A stretch of 31,359 bases of DNA from Dokdonella_A sp039926025 (lineage in GTDB: Bacteria; Pseudomonadota; Gammaproteobacteria; Xanthomonadales; Rhodanobacteraceae), in assembly GCA_039926025.1 (NCBI GenBank), contig JBDSXV010000026.1:1-31359 (forward strand). Reading direction: 5' to 3'. Below the pieces are notes generated by a model that saw only the letters and a list, made by a program, of their open reading frames with translations, was not told the DNA's origin and ran no database searches. Shown here piece by piece: positions 1-9,213 of this stretch. The number at the start of each line of letters is the position of its first letter. Position 1 is the stretch's first letter. The translations under genes were made by a program, and so were the position numbers.

Positions 1-1472
1 AAGAAATTCTGATCAACGTTACTCCGCGGGAGACGCGCGTGGCGCTGGTCGAGAACGGCATGTTGCAGGAGGTCCACGTCGAACGCGCGAGCCGGCGCGG
101 CTATGTCGGCAACATCTACAAAGGCAAGGTCAGCCGGGTGATGCCGGGCATGCAGGCTGCTTTTGTCGAAGTCGGCCTCGATCGGGCGGCGTTCCTGCAC
201 GCGTCGGACATCATGCGCCCGCACGCGAGCCTGACCGGCGAAAACGGCGACAGCACGCCGACGCCGACGCCACCGATCAACGAACTTCTGCGCGACGGCC
301 AAGACATCGTCGTGCAGGTAGTCAAGGATCCGATCGGCACCAAGGGCGCGCGCTTGACCACGCATCTGTCGATTCCGTCGCGCTATCTCGTGCTGCTGCC
401 GTACAGCAAGGTGCTGGGCATTTCGGCGCGCATCGAGGACGAAGTCGAACGCGCGCGCCTCAAGGACATGCTCGGTGAGCTGCTCGGCGAGAGCCGCCTG
501 GGTTACATCGTGCGCACGAATGCGGAAGGCCAGACGCGCGAGTCGCTCGCCGAAGACGTCAACTATCTTGGCAAGTTGTGGGCGACCGTGCAGGACAACA
601 TCGCCAGCACGCGCGTTGGTGAACGCATCTACGAGGACCTCAGTCTGCCGTTGCGTGCGTTGCGCGATCTGATGCGGCCGTCGATCGAGAAAGTGCGCGT
701 GGATTCGCGCGAGACGATCGAGCGCGCGAACGCGTTCGTGCGCCAGTTCATGCCTGAGTTGGCCGACCGGGTGGAACATTACACCGGAGAACGTCCAATC
801 TTCGACCTGTATGGCGTCGAGGACGAAATCCAGAAAGCCCTGCGAAAGGATGTGCCGCTCAAATCGGGCGGCTATCTCATCGTCGACCAGACCGAGGCAA
901 TGACCACGATTGACGTGAATACCGGCGGATTCCTCGGCTCCAAAAATCTCGAGGAGACCGTGTTCCGCACCAACCTCGAGGCTGCGCAAGCGGCGGCAAG
1001 GCAGCTGCGCCTGCGCAATCTGGGTGGCATCATCATCATCGACTTCATCGACATGGTCGACGCCGAGCATCAGCGCCAGGTATTGCGTCAGTTGCAAAAA
1101 TCGATGGCGCGCGATCACGCCAAGGCGACGGTCTACGACATGTCGCCGCTCGGCCTCGTCGAGATGACCCGCAAGCGGACCACCGAAAGTCTCGAACGCC
1201 AACTGTGCGAACCGTGCCCATCGTGCAGCGGCCGAGGCAGCCTGAAGACCGCGGAAACGATCACCTACGAAATCTTCCGCGAGATCACGCGAGCGGTGCG
1301 TCAGTTCGAGGCGCACCAGACCCTGGTATTGGCCTCGCCGAAAGTCGTCAATCGCATTCTTGAGGAGGAATCGGTTGCCGTCGCCGAGCTTGAGGAGTTC
1401 ATCGGCAAGACGATCCGCTTCCAGCCGGAAGAACACTACTCGCAGGAACAGTACGATGTCGTGCTGCTCTAG
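1..1472 (+). CDS. rng: Ribonuclease G (5' end cut by window edge)
   Basis: RNase G is the cytoplasmic endoribonuclease of the RNase E/G family; it matures the 16S rRNA 5' end and starts decay of some mRNAs. The reading frame is open from base 3 (ILINVTPRETRVALVENG), the usual RNase G N-terminus, so only a few codons are missing and the internal GTG at 39 is not the start. An S1-type RNA-binding region follows (YVGNIYKGKVSRVMPG, then GTKGARLTT). The catalytic Mg-binding region is present as TIDVNTGGFLG and IIIIDFIDM, and the zinc-link cysteines as CEPCPSC. The total of about 490 residues matches the family; the long C-terminal scaffold of RNase E is absent, which separates it from rne. A short Thr-Pro run sits in a variable loop near residue 85. 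yhdP follows after 27 bases, so the two are probably co-transcribed. Confidence 0.96.
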   Translation, partial: EILINVTPRETRVALVENGMLQEVHVERASRRGYVGNIYKGKVSRVMPGMQAAFVEVGLDRAAFLHASDIMRPHASLTGENGDSTPTPTPPINELLRDGQDIVVQVVKDPIGTKGARLTTHLSIPSRYLVLLPYSKVLGISARIEDEVERARLKDMLGELLGESRLGYIVRTNAEGQTRESLAEDVNYLGKLWATVQDNIASTRVGERIYEDLSLPLRALRDLMRPSIEKVRVDSRETIERANAFVRQFMPELADRVEHYTGERPIFDLYGVEDEIQKALRKDVPLKSGGYLIVDQTEAMTTIDVNTGGFLGSKNLEETVFRTNLEAAQAAARQLRLRNLGGIIIIDFIDMVDAEHQRQVLRQLQKSMARDHAKATVYDMSPLGLVEMTRKRTTESLERQLCEPCPSCSGRGSLKTAETITYEIFREITRAVRQFEAHQTLVLASPKVVNRILEEESVAVAELEEFIGKTIRFQPEEHYSQEQYDVVLL

Positions 1473-1499
1473 ATTCCTGCGCGTACGGGAGGTCGTGTG

Positions 1500-4400
1500 A
1501 TGACCTCCTGGCGCGCGCGCCTGCGTCGGCTGCGCTTTGCGCTGCTGGCCGCGGGCGCGACAGTCGTGATCCTGCTCGGCGTGCTGGCCGCTCTGACCCA
1601 GCTTGCGATGCCGTGGCTGGAGCGCAATCCGCAATATGTCGAGCGCTGGCTGTCGCAACGGCTTGATCGACCCGTGAAGATCGCGCGGCTCAGTGGTGCG
1701 TGGGTCGGCGGCGGCCCACTGCTGGCGCTGGAAAATGTACAGATTGGCGCAAGGAATGCGGATCAGGGCATGTTCTCGATCCCGCACGCGGAGCTCGCCT
1801 TCGACCTGTATGCGCTGTTCCAGCGCAACCGTGCGGTCAGCGAATTCCGCCTGTCCGGCGTCGAACTGAAACTGGTGCACGAGGGCGACACCTGGCGGCT
1901 GCGCGATCTCGATCTCGGTTCGTCCGAAAAAACCAACGATCCGTTTTCCATGGGCGCGCTGGGAGCGGTTGAAATCAGTCGTCTCAAGCTCGGTATCGAG
2001 GACACCGAGCACAATGTGCATCTGGCGCTCGAAGTGCCGGTGCTGCGCGTTCTCAATCACGGCGCGGTGACGCGCGTGCTGGGGCGGGTGCGTCTGCCTG
2101 ATGCCGACGACACGCCGCCGCTGGAGTTCGTCGCCGACCTCGATATCAACTCACGCTCGGGCCAGCTGTATGTGGGTGGGCGCGACGTGGATCTTGGCCG
2201 GCTCGCCGCGGGCCAGGCCCCTGCAGGGATCGAGCTGGCCGCCGGCCACGGCGCCATCCAGCTGTGGGCGCAAATCAATGCTGCGCAGGTCGATGATGTG
2301 CGCATGCGCGTCGATCTGCATGATGCGCAATTTTCGGGTGCCGCGCCGGTCACTATCGATGCCTCGACGGCGATCACGCCACGCGTCGCATTTGATCATC
2401 TTGCCTTCGTTGCGCGCTGGATGCGCGAGACCGGTGGCTGGACCTTCGACGTCGCCGATTTGGTTGCCGATAGCAACAGCACCCGCGTGCCAGCGCGACT
2501 GACCATCGAGCGGCGTGGCAATGAAGACAACGCGCGCTATCGAGCCGGTGCCGCCGCGTTGCCGCTGCAACCCTTGGGCGATTTCGCGATGCTCGCGCAA
2601 CCAGCTTCGGAAAAACTTCGCCGCTGGCTCTATCTGGCCCATCCGCAGGGAACGTTGGCGAGTGCGGATTTGCGTTGGGCAGGCGTCGACGACTACGACG
2701 TGAATGCTTCATTGCGCGGTGTCGCCCTTGCCAGCGTGGATGTGGTCCCCGGCATCGACCTCCTCGATCTGGACCTGCACGGGGACGAGCAGTCGGTATT
2801 GGCGCAACTACCCCAACAAGCGCTGCGCGTCGACTATCCCCGCGTATTCCGCAAGCCCTTCCTGTTAAATCAATTTGGCGGTGACGTCGTCGCGCGACGT
2901 ATCGACGAGGGCTGGCGCGTCGAAACGGATCGCCTCGGTTTCGAGGGCGTCGGCTACGGCGGCGAGTTGCGCGGCGGCCTCAATCTCATTGCTGACAGGA
3001 AGCCCAGCGTCGACATGTATGTCGCGCTTTCGCATGCGGACGTCGTGTCGGCCAAGCTGTTCTGGCCGACCACGTCGATGTCGGCCAAGGCGATCAACTG
3101 GCTTGATCGCGCGTTGGTTGGCGGCCGCGTCGTCGACGGTCGTGTTGCCCTGATCGGCGATCTGGCCAACTGGCCGTTTCATGACGACTCTGGGCGCATG
3201 ATTGCGCGCGCCGAGCTGGTTGACACCACGCTGGACTACGATTCGAGTTGGCCACGCGCGGAGAAACTGCACGCCATTGCGACCTTCATCAACGACAGTG
3301 TGCAGCTGGACGCCGACTCCGCCGAGGCGATGGGCAACCACATCAGCGAGGTCCACGGCGTGATCCCGGATTTCGGTCCGCTCGTGCTCGACCTCGCAGT
3401 CAAGGGCGAGGGCAGCGGCGCAAACCTGCTCGGTTTCCTGCGCGCCACGCCGATCGGAAAACGACGCCAGGAGCAGCTGAAGGACATTGCCATCAGCGGC
3501 AAGGGCAATGTCGCGTTCACGCTGAACCTGCCGATCAAGCAGATTGAAAGCCTCAATCTTGACGGCGGTATCGATCTCGTCGGCGCCAAGCTCGACCACA
3601 ACACGTACGACCTCCACTTTATCGACGCCAACGGCCATCTTCGTTTCAACCAGAAGGGCTTCTCGGCCGACGCACTCGACGTGCAATTCCGCGAGCACAA
3701 GGCAAAGCTCTCGATCGCGATCGGCAACTATGTAGCAGATGCAAAGCACGCATTCGAGGCAGGCCTGATCGGACGCTTCCCCGCGACCACCGTGTTTGCG
3801 GACGTGCCGGTATTGTTGCCGGCGCTGGTGAAATTCCCGGGTGAATCGGAATGGAGTGCGAACGTCAGCGTTGATGATTCGTCAGACGCCGGCAGCCACA
3901 GTCGGCTCATCGTGAGCAGTGACTTGCGTGGCACCGCGATCGACTTGCCCGCGCCACTGGCGAAGAGCGCTGACGAGGCGCGACCGTTTCGCCTCGGCCT
4001 CGATCTCCCGTATGCCGGTCAATCCTTTGAGGCGACGCTGGGGCAGCTTGTCGCTGTGAATGGACGCTTGCCCGGTGCGGGACGAGCGTTTGCCGGACGG
4101 GTCCAATTTGGCGCGCAAAAGCCGCTTGATCCGCCGGCGCAAGGTGTAGTCGTGGGCGGCCGCATGCCGCAACTTGACGTCGGCGCGTGGATCGATCTTA
4201 TCGAGCGCGATGCGGGTGGAACCACCGGTGGCGTGGTGCAGGAGATTGATGTGCGTGCCGACGATTTCGTTTTCGCCGATCGTCATTTTGACGACATGCA
4301 CATGGTCGTCGGTGGCGATTCGAGGGTGACGACGATCCAACTCGATGGCGCAGCGATCGCCGGGAAACTGGAGATTCCCAAATCCGACGCCAGTGGACGC

Positions 4401-5417
4401 GGCGTCGATGCGCGATTCGAGCGTATCCACTGGCCGGAAGCGCCAGCCGAGACCGCCGACTCCGAATCGAGTGCCTTCGCGAATATCGCGCCGGGTTCGC
4501 TGCCGGCGCTGCGCATCAATGTCGACGATTTCCAGCTGGGCAAGGCGAGTTTCGGCTCGGCCGAATTCCGCAGTCATCCGATTGCCAACGGCATGCAGGT
4601 CGACGCGCTGAACTCACAGTCTCCGAACGTGAGCATGAAGGCGAGCGGCGACTGGACCGGCAATGCGCGCGAGAACAGTTCGCGCATGGCCATCGAACTG
4701 ACCGCGCAGAATCTGGGCCACATGATGGATGCACTCGGTTTTCCAGGCCTGATCGACGGCGGCAGCACGCGCGCGACGATCGACGCGGCATGGCTAGGTC
4801 CGCCGTCGGCATTCGCACTGCCGAAACTCGATGGCACGCTTTCGATCGATGTCGCGGAAGGTCGCATACTGGATGTGGAACCCGGTGCCGGTCGCATCTT
4901 CGGTCTGTTTTCGCTCGGCGAAATCCGCCGTCGCCTGAGCCTTGATTTCAGCGATTTCTTCCAGAAAGGTCTCAGCTTCAATTCGATCGTCGGCTCGTTC
5001 CGCCTCGGTGGCGGAAATGCCTATACCGACGATCTCAAGATCAAGAGTCCCGCAGCCGATATCGTGGTCACCGGCCGCACCGGTCTGCGCGCGAAGGACT
5101 ATGACCAGCTGATGGTGGTCAATCCGCATGCTGGCGCGACGTTGCCCATCGTTGGCGCGTTGGCGGCCGGGCCGGTGGGCGCGGCCGCCGGTCTCGTCAT
5201 GCAGGGCATACTGAACAAGCCGCTGGGCAAGGCGGTGGGTTCGCGCTATCAGGTCACCGGTTCGTGGGACAAACCCAAGATCCTGCTCCTTGCACGTGAA
5301 AAGACGACGGTCAGCAGGAAGAAAAAGAAAGCGGACGTCGAGGATCCAGCTGCGCTGCCTGATGAAACTTTGCCGCCACCCGCCACACCTGCGTCCGCGA
5401 CGGGACACGGCAGCTGA
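1500..5417 (+). CDS. yhdP: YhdP family AsmA-like envelope protein
   Basis: A 1305-residue protein, close to the 1266 residues of E. coli YhdP. One N-terminal membrane segment (about residues 11-33, ending TQLAMPWLERNP) is followed by a very long beta-rich periplasmic region of the DUF3971/AsmA-like type. The C-terminal block is characteristic: a GGNAYTDDLKIKSPAADI stretch, then VNPHAGATLPIVGALAAGP, then GSWDKPKI. In E. coli YhdP, TamB and YdbH are redundantly needed to carry phospholipid to the outer membrane; the same role here is inferred. ATG 1500 is preferred over the adjacent GTG 1497 because GGGAGG ends 7 bases before it. The rng-yhdP-tldD order is conserved in gammaproteobacteria. The last residues are rich in Lys, Ala and Pro and look disordered. 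Confidence 0.93.
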   Translation: MTSWRARLRRLRFALLAAGATVVILLGVLAALTQLAMPWLERNPQYVERWLSQRLDRPVKIARLSGAWVGGGPLLALENVQIGARNADQGMFSIPHAELAFDLYALFQRNRAVSEFRLSGVELKLVHEGDTWRLRDLDLGSSEKTNDPFSMGALGAVEISRLKLGIEDTEHNVHLALEVPVLRVLNHGAVTRVLGRVRLPDADDTPPLEFVADLDINSRSGQLYVGGRDVDLGRLAAGQAPAGIELAAGHGAIQLWAQINAAQVDDVRMRVDLHDAQFSGAAPVTIDASTAITPRVAFDHLAFVARWMRETGGWTFDVADLVADSNSTRVPARLTIERRGNEDNARYRAGAAALPLQPLGDFAMLAQPASEKLRRWLYLAHPQGTLASADLRWAGVDDYDVNASLRGVALASVDVVPGIDLLDLDLHGDEQSVLAQLPQQALRVDYPRVFRKPFLLNQFGGDVVARRIDEGWRVETDRLGFEGVGYGGELRGGLNLIADRKPSVDMYVALSHADVVSAKLFWPTTSMSAKAINWLDRALVGGRVVDGRVALIGDLANWPFHDDSGRMIARAELVDTTLDYDSSWPRAEKLHAIATFINDSVQLDADSAEAMGNHISEVHGVIPDFGPLVLDLAVKGEGSGANLLGFLRATPIGKRRQEQLKDIAISGKGNVAFTLNLPIKQIESLNLDGGIDLVGAKLDHNTYDLHFIDANGHLRFNQKGFSADALDVQFREHKAKLSIAIGNYVADAKHAFEAGLIGRFPATTVFADVPVLLPALVKFPGESEWSANVSVDDSSDAGSHSRLIVSSDLRGTAIDLPAPLAKSADEARPFRLGLDLPYAGQSFEATLGQLVAVNGRLPGAGRAFAGRVQFGAQKPLDPPAQGVVVGGRMPQLDVGAWIDLIERDAGGTTGGVVQEIDVRADDFVFADRHFDDMHMVVGGDSRVTTIQLDGAAIAGKLEIPKSDASGRGVDARFERIHWPEAPAETADSESSAFANIAPGSLPALRINVDDFQLGKASFGSAEFRSHPIANGMQVDALNSQSPNVSMKASGDWTGNARENSSRMAIELTAQNLGHMMDALGFPGLIDGGSTRATIDAAWLGPPSAFALPKLDGTLSIDVAEGRILDVEPGAGRIFGLFSLGEIRRRLSLDFSDFFQKGLSFNSIVGSFRLGGGNAYTDDLKIKSPAADIVVTGRTGLRAKDYDQLMVVNPHAGATLPIVGALAAGPVGAAAGLVMQGILNKPLGKAVGSRYQVTGSWDKPKILLLAREKTTVSRKKKKADVEDPAALPDETLPPPATPASATGHGS

Positions 5418-5433
5418 CCTGCTTCGCTCCCCG

Positions 5434-5508
5434 TTCGGTTTGCACCGAAAGCGATTGTGCGCCAGCATGCGCGCCCCCATGTCGGGGGAGCGGCTAGTGC
5501 CGCCCCCC
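5434..5508. repeat. Cluster of stem-loops between yhdP and tldD
   Basis: Three inverted repeats lie in the 117-base spacer. TTCGGT (5434-5439) pairs with ACCGAA (5444-5449) over a 4-base loop. CCCCC (5474-5478) pairs with GGGGG (5484-5488). The same GGGGG can instead extend a GCGGC/GCCGC hairpin (5490-5503) by pairing with the C-run at 5505-5508, so the last two structures exclude each other. A pyrimidine-rich stretch follows. It may be a REP-like repeat, a weak terminator or an attenuator before tldD; sequence alone does not decide. Confidence 0.5.
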
Positions 5509-5534
5509 GCTTCCCCTCTTGTTTCCCATCGCTT

Positions 5535-6977
5535 ATGACCGACCTCATCACCCAAGCTGAAAATCGACTGCTCCGTCCCGGCGGCCTCGCTGCCGGCGAT
5601 CTCGATGGCATTTTCACGCGCCTGATGGGGCCGTCGATTGACGCGGCGGATCTGTATTTCGAGCATTCGCGCAGCGAGTCATGGATGCTCGAGGACGGCA
5701 TCGTCAAGGACGGCACGCATTCGATCGAACAGGGCGTGGGCGTGCGCGCGTTGTCCGGCGAGAAGGCGGGATTTGCGTATTCCGATGAAATCGTCCTGCC
5801 AGCCTTGCTTGAGGCGGCAGGCTCCGCGCGCGCCATCGCGCAAGCCGGCAGCAAGGGCGTTGGCAAGCCGCTCGCCATCGCGACGGGTCGTGCGCTGTAT
5901 CCGGCAATCGATCCGATCGACACGCTGAGCAATGAAGCAAAAATTGCCGTGCTGCGCGAAGTCGATGCGGTGTGCCGTTCGACTGACCCGCGGGTCAAGC
6001 AGGTGATCGTCAGCCTCGCGGCGACACTCGACACCGTGTTGATTGCGCATTCGGACGGCACACTCGCCGCTGACGTGCGTCCGCTCGTTCGACTGAACGT
6101 ACAGGTGATCGCCGAACAGAACGGTCGACGTGAAAGCGGCAGCAGCGGCGGTGGCGGTCGTTACGGATTCCCCGAGCTGCTCGAAAACGGTCGCGCGCAT
6201 GCGTTCGCGCGCGAAGCGGTGCGCGTTGCGCTCGTCAATCTCGAATCGGTGCCGGCGCCGGCGGGCAACATGCCAGTCGTGCTTGGTCCGGGCTGGCCTG
6301 GCGTGCTGTTGCACGAGGCGATCGGTCACGGATTCGAAGGCGACTTCAACCGCAAGGAAACCTCGGCCTTCGCCGGCATGCTCGGCGAGAAAGTCGCGGC
6401 ATCCGGCGTCACTGTGGTCGACGACGGCACGCTCGCCGGTCGGCGCGGCTCGCTCAGCATCGATGACGAAGGCACGCCCAGCAACTGCACCGTGCTGGTC
6501 GAGAACGGCGTCATGAAGGGTTATATGCAGGACAAACTCAATGCGCGCCTGATGGGCATGAAGTCGACTGGCAATGGCCGGCGCGAATCGTTCGCGCACC
6601 TGCCGATGCCGCGCATGACCAACACCTACATGCTGCCCGGCGAACGCGATCCGGGCGAGATCATCGCGTCGGTCAAGCGCGGCCTCTACGCGGTCAATTT
6701 CGGCGGCGGCCAGGTCGATATCACGAATGGAAAATTCACGTTCTCCGCGAGTGAGGCGTACATGATCGAGGACGGCAAGATCTCGCATCCGGTCAAAGGC
6801 GCCACCTTGATCGGCTCCGGTGCGGAAGTACTCAAGCGCGTGTCGATGATCGGCAACGACCTCAAACTCGACGAAGGCGTTGGCGTCTGCGGCAAGGACG
6901 GGCAGAGCGTGCCCGTAGGCGTGGGCCAGCCAACGCTGAAGATCGACAGCATGACCGTAGGTGGCACGGCGGCGTGA
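5535..6977 (+). CDS. tldD: Metalloprotease subunit TldD
   Basis: TldD is one half of the TldD-TldE(PmbA) zinc metalloprotease, which in E. coli processes microcin B17 precursor and degrades the CcdA antitoxin. The zinc-site motif HExxxH is HEAIGH at residues 260-265, inside the conserved LLHEAIGHGFEGDFNR block. Other family blocks are LARLMGMKSTGNGRRES-like (NARLMGM..GNGRRES), MTNTYMLPGE, FGGGQVDIT and the C-terminal GVGQPTLKID. Starting at ATG 5535 gives 480 residues against 481 in E. coli; an upstream in-frame GTG at 5457 would add 26 low-complexity residues and is rejected. No clear Shine-Dalgarno precedes the ATG. It is the third gene of the rng-yhdP-tldD run, though separated by structured spacer, and its partner pmbA is nearby at 7574. 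Confidence 0.97.
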   Translation: MTDLITQAENRLLRPGGLAAGDLDGIFTRLMGPSIDAADLYFEHSRSESWMLEDGIVKDGTHSIEQGVGVRALSGEKAGFAYSDEIVLPALLEAAGSARAIAQAGSKGVGKPLAIATGRALYPAIDPIDTLSNEAKIAVLREVDAVCRSTDPRVKQVIVSLAATLDTVLIAHSDGTLAADVRPLVRLNVQVIAEQNGRRESGSSGGGGRYGFPELLENGRAHAFAREAVRVALVNLESVPAPAGNMPVVLGPGWPGVLLHEAIGHGFEGDFNRKETSAFAGMLGEKVAASGVTVVDDGTLAGRRGSLSIDDEGTPSNCTVLVENGVMKGYMQDKLNARLMGMKSTGNGRRESFAHLPMPRMTNTYMLPGERDPGEIIASVKRGLYAVNFGGGQVDITNGKFTFSASEAYMIEDGKISHPVKGATLIGSGAEVLKRVSMIGNDLKLDEGVGVCGKDGQSVPVGVGQPTLKIDSMTVGGTAA

Positions 6978-6979
6978 GT

Positions 6980-7013
6980 CGCTCGCCGGCCCCGATCGAA
7001 TCTGGGGGGAGCG
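6980..7013. terminator. Possible bidirectional terminator between tldD and darP
   Basis: In the 42-base convergent gap an imperfect inverted repeat is visible: CGCTC (6980-6984) with GAGCG (7009-7013), and CCCCGAT (6990-6996) with ATC-T-GGGG (7000-7007). No T-run follows on either side, so it is only a weak candidate; its place between two stop codons is the main support. Confidence 0.35.
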
Positions 7014-7019
7014 TCCGTC

Positions 7020-7550
7020 CTATTCGCCGAGCACAATCCGCAGTTCGCGGAACAGTTCGCGGAACGAATGCGGCGGCCTGTTCGCCTTGCGCTCGGTCAG
7101 CGCATTGCGCGCCAGTTGGCGCAGGCGCTGGCGGTCGGCCGATGGATGTGACGCAATGAATTCTGTCAGTGCTTCGTCGCCCTCGTCGATCAGGCGATCT
7201 CGCCAGAGTTCGATTCGATGCGCGGCGGCGGTCTCGCGATGGGCTTTTTCGCGGTCCTGTGCGAGCGCGCGACGAATCGCGTCGGTTTCGTCGTCGTCGA
7301 GCTTGCGCAGTTGCTTGGCGAGGAACTGGGCCTGACGCTTGTGCGCGATATGCGATTTGATCGCACGCGTGCGCAGCACTTCATCGCGCAGTTCGTCGCT
7401 GAGCGGGACGCGCGAGAGTTCGGCATCGTTGAGAGCGGCCAGCGCTTCGGCGAGTTTGAAGATATCGAGCGCTTCGCGGCGCAGTTGACTGCGACTCGGC
7501 TCCAGTGTTTCGTCCAGCGGTTCGTCGTCTTGCGTCGGATCGTCGTGCAT
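7020..7550 (-). CDS. darP: Ribosome-associated protein DarP (YjgA, DUF615)
   Basis: A 176-residue, highly charged, all-helical protein of the DUF615/YjgA family, about the family's usual length of 170-185. Recognisable segments are PSRSQLRREAL near the N-terminus, IKSHIAHKRQAQFLAKQLRK in the middle and a C-terminal RQLARNALTERKANRPP-like stretch followed by FRELFRELR. In E. coli this protein binds late 50S precursors and aids large-subunit maturation. As in E. coli the gene lies next to pmbA in divergent orientation. The ATG at 7550 is only 23 bases from the pmbA start, so its promoter must overlap pmbA coding sequence or the pmbA control region. The ribosome-binding site is poor. Confidence 0.93.
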   Translation of the reverse strand: MHDDPTQDDEPLDETLEPSRSQLRREALDIFKLAEALAALNDAELSRVPLSDELRDEVLRTRAIKSHIAHKRQAQFLAKQLRKLDDDETDAIRRALAQDREKAHRETAAAHRIELWRDRLIDEGDEALTEFIASHPSADRQRLRQLARNALTERKANRPPHSFRELFRELRIVLGE

Positions 7551-7573
7551 CAGAATTTCCCAGGAATCATTCA

Positions 7574-8929
7574 GTGAACGTCATCTTGACTGACAAAGAT
7601 ACCAGTTCCGCCGACCTTGACCGTCTTGCGCAAATTGCCGAAGACGTGATCGCGCGCTGCCGCAGCAAGGGTGCCAGCGAGGCGGATGTCGCTGCCAGCA
7701 TCGATCTGGGCCTCAGCGTCGGCGTGCGCCTGGGCGAGGTGGAGACGGTTGAGCGTACGCGCGATCGCGGTGTCTCGCTTACGGTCTATTTCGGCAAGCG
7801 CAAGGGGTCGGCGAGCACGGCGGATCTTGATCCCGCGTCGATCGAGCAGACCATCGACCATGCCTGCGCGATTGCGCGCTACACAGAGGAAGATCCTGCC
7901 AGCGGCCTGCCCGATCCTGCCTTGCTGGCGAAGGATATTCCTGATCTTGATTTGTGGCACCCGTGGGACATCACGCCCGAGGAAGCAATCCAGCTCGGTA
8001 TCGAAATCGAGGACGCCGGGCGTTCCTTTGATCCACGCATCGACAATTCCGACGGCGCCTCGGTGCAGGTGAGCGCATCGATGACAGCGTATGCGAATTC
8101 GCTCGGTTTCATCGGTACTGAACGCGGTACGCATCATTCCCTTTCGGTAGCCTTGATCGCCGAAGACGAAAACGGCATGCAGCGCGACTACTGGTACGAC
8201 AGCGCGAGGGCGGCGGGGGATTTCGGCGATGCAGCCACGCTCGGGCGCAAGGCCGCAGAGCGGACGGTATCGCGTCTTGGGGCGCGCCGCCTGTCCACAC
8301 GCGAATGCCCGGTGCTGTTCGTGCCCGAAGTGGCACGCGGTCTGATCGGCAATTTCCTTTCCGCCGTCAGCGGTGGTGCGCTATATCGGCGTGCGAGTTT
8401 CCTCGTTGATCATGTCGACAAGAAAATATTTCCCGACTGGATGCAGATCGTCGAGCGCCCGCGCATCTTGCGCGGTCACGGCTCGACTGCGTTTGACGGC
8501 GAAGGTGTTGCCACGCGCGATTCAGACCTGATCACCGATGGCGTCCTCGCTCGCTACATTCTCAGCAGCTACTCTGCGCGCAAGCTCGGCCTGCAGTCGA
8601 CCGGCAATGCAGGCGGCATCCACAACGTCGTCGTGAAGTCGGGCAACGACGATTTCGCGGCCATGCTGAAACGCATGCACAATGGACTGCTCGTCACCGA
8701 GCTGATGGGGCAGGGCGTATCACTGCTTACCGGCGACTATTCGCGCGGGGCGTCGGGCTTCTGGGTCGAGAATGGCGAGATCGCCTATCCGGTCGAGGAG
8801 ATCACGATCGCCGCGAACATGCGCGACATGTTCATGAACATCGCCGCGGTCGGCAGCGACGTGGACAAGCGCTCGCACATCCTGACCGGTTCGATCCTGC
8901 TCGAACGCATGACGCTCGCCGGGGAGTAG
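7574..8929 (+). CDS. pmbA: Metalloprotease subunit PmbA (TldE)
   Basis: PmbA is the non-catalytic partner of TldD in the heterodimeric cytoplasmic protease. The protein has the TldD/PmbA fold signatures without the HExxxH zinc motif: GVSLTVYFGKRKGSAST early, DLDLWHPWDI, ECPVLFVPEVARGLIGNF, YILSSYSARKLGLQSTGNAGG, and the C-terminal NMRDMFMNIAAVGSD. Starting at GTG 7574 (AGGA at 7562-7565) gives 451 residues against 450 in E. coli; the longer open frame from 7505 overlaps darP and adds non-conserved residues, so it is not used. tldD lies 600 bases upstream, so both subunits are encoded together but in separate transcription units, with darP reversed between them. Confidence 0.96.
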   Translation: MNVILTDKDTSSADLDRLAQIAEDVIARCRSKGASEADVAASIDLGLSVGVRLGEVETVERTRDRGVSLTVYFGKRKGSASTADLDPASIEQTIDHACAIARYTEEDPASGLPDPALLAKDIPDLDLWHPWDITPEEAIQLGIEIEDAGRSFDPRIDNSDGASVQVSASMTAYANSLGFIGTERGTHHSLSVALIAEDENGMQRDYWYDSARAAGDFGDAATLGRKAAERTVSRLGARRLSTRECPVLFVPEVARGLIGNFLSAVSGGALYRRASFLVDHVDKKIFPDWMQIVERPRILRGHGSTAFDGEGVATRDSDLITDGVLARYILSSYSARKLGLQSTGNAGGIHNVVVKSGNDDFAAMLKRMHNGLLVTELMGQGVSLLTGDYSRGASGFWVENGEIAYPVEEITIAANMRDMFMNIAAVGSDVDKRSHILTGSILLERMTLAGE

Positions 8930-9046
8930 CGCTCCAGCAAACGGTGTTTGTCGGTATCCTCGCGGCGGGGTGGGGCGGTGCGACGTCGTTGTCATTTCAG
9001 TTGTCGGTCGAAGGCTCGCCATCGGAGATCGGAACGGAGGCGCATC

Positions 9047-9183
9047 ATGATCGTGCGAGGGATTATCGCCATGCTGCTCGTTTCGAGCGCTGTCCTTTGA
9101 CCACGGCGGGAGGCGAGTGGCAATTCCTTGCGTGTGGTAGCGATGGTGCAGATACGCAGACGCTGGTCGCAGCCAATCACTGA
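9047..9183 (+). pseudogene. Possible frameshifted small secreted-protein gene
   Basis: In the 284-base gap between pmbA and the convergent transporter gene, an ATG at 9047 has a textbook ribosome-binding site (GGAGG at 9036-9040, 6-base spacing). It encodes MIVRGIIAMLLVSSAVL, which looks like the start of a signal peptide, then meets TGA at 9098-9100. Shifting back one base at about 9097 reads on to LTTAGGEWQFLACGSDGADT and stops at 9183, a total of about 45 residues. This could be a decayed gene, a programmed -1 frameshift, a sequencing error, or chance. No family is recognised. Confidence 0.3.
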
Positions 9184-9213
9184 GAGCGGCAGCGAATCGA
9201 GATTTTCCTGCGA

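Noticed and set aside
255..273. Short ACGCCG repeat coding Thr-Pro in rng
   Set aside because: Only three units in a variable loop; not a meaningful tandem repeat.
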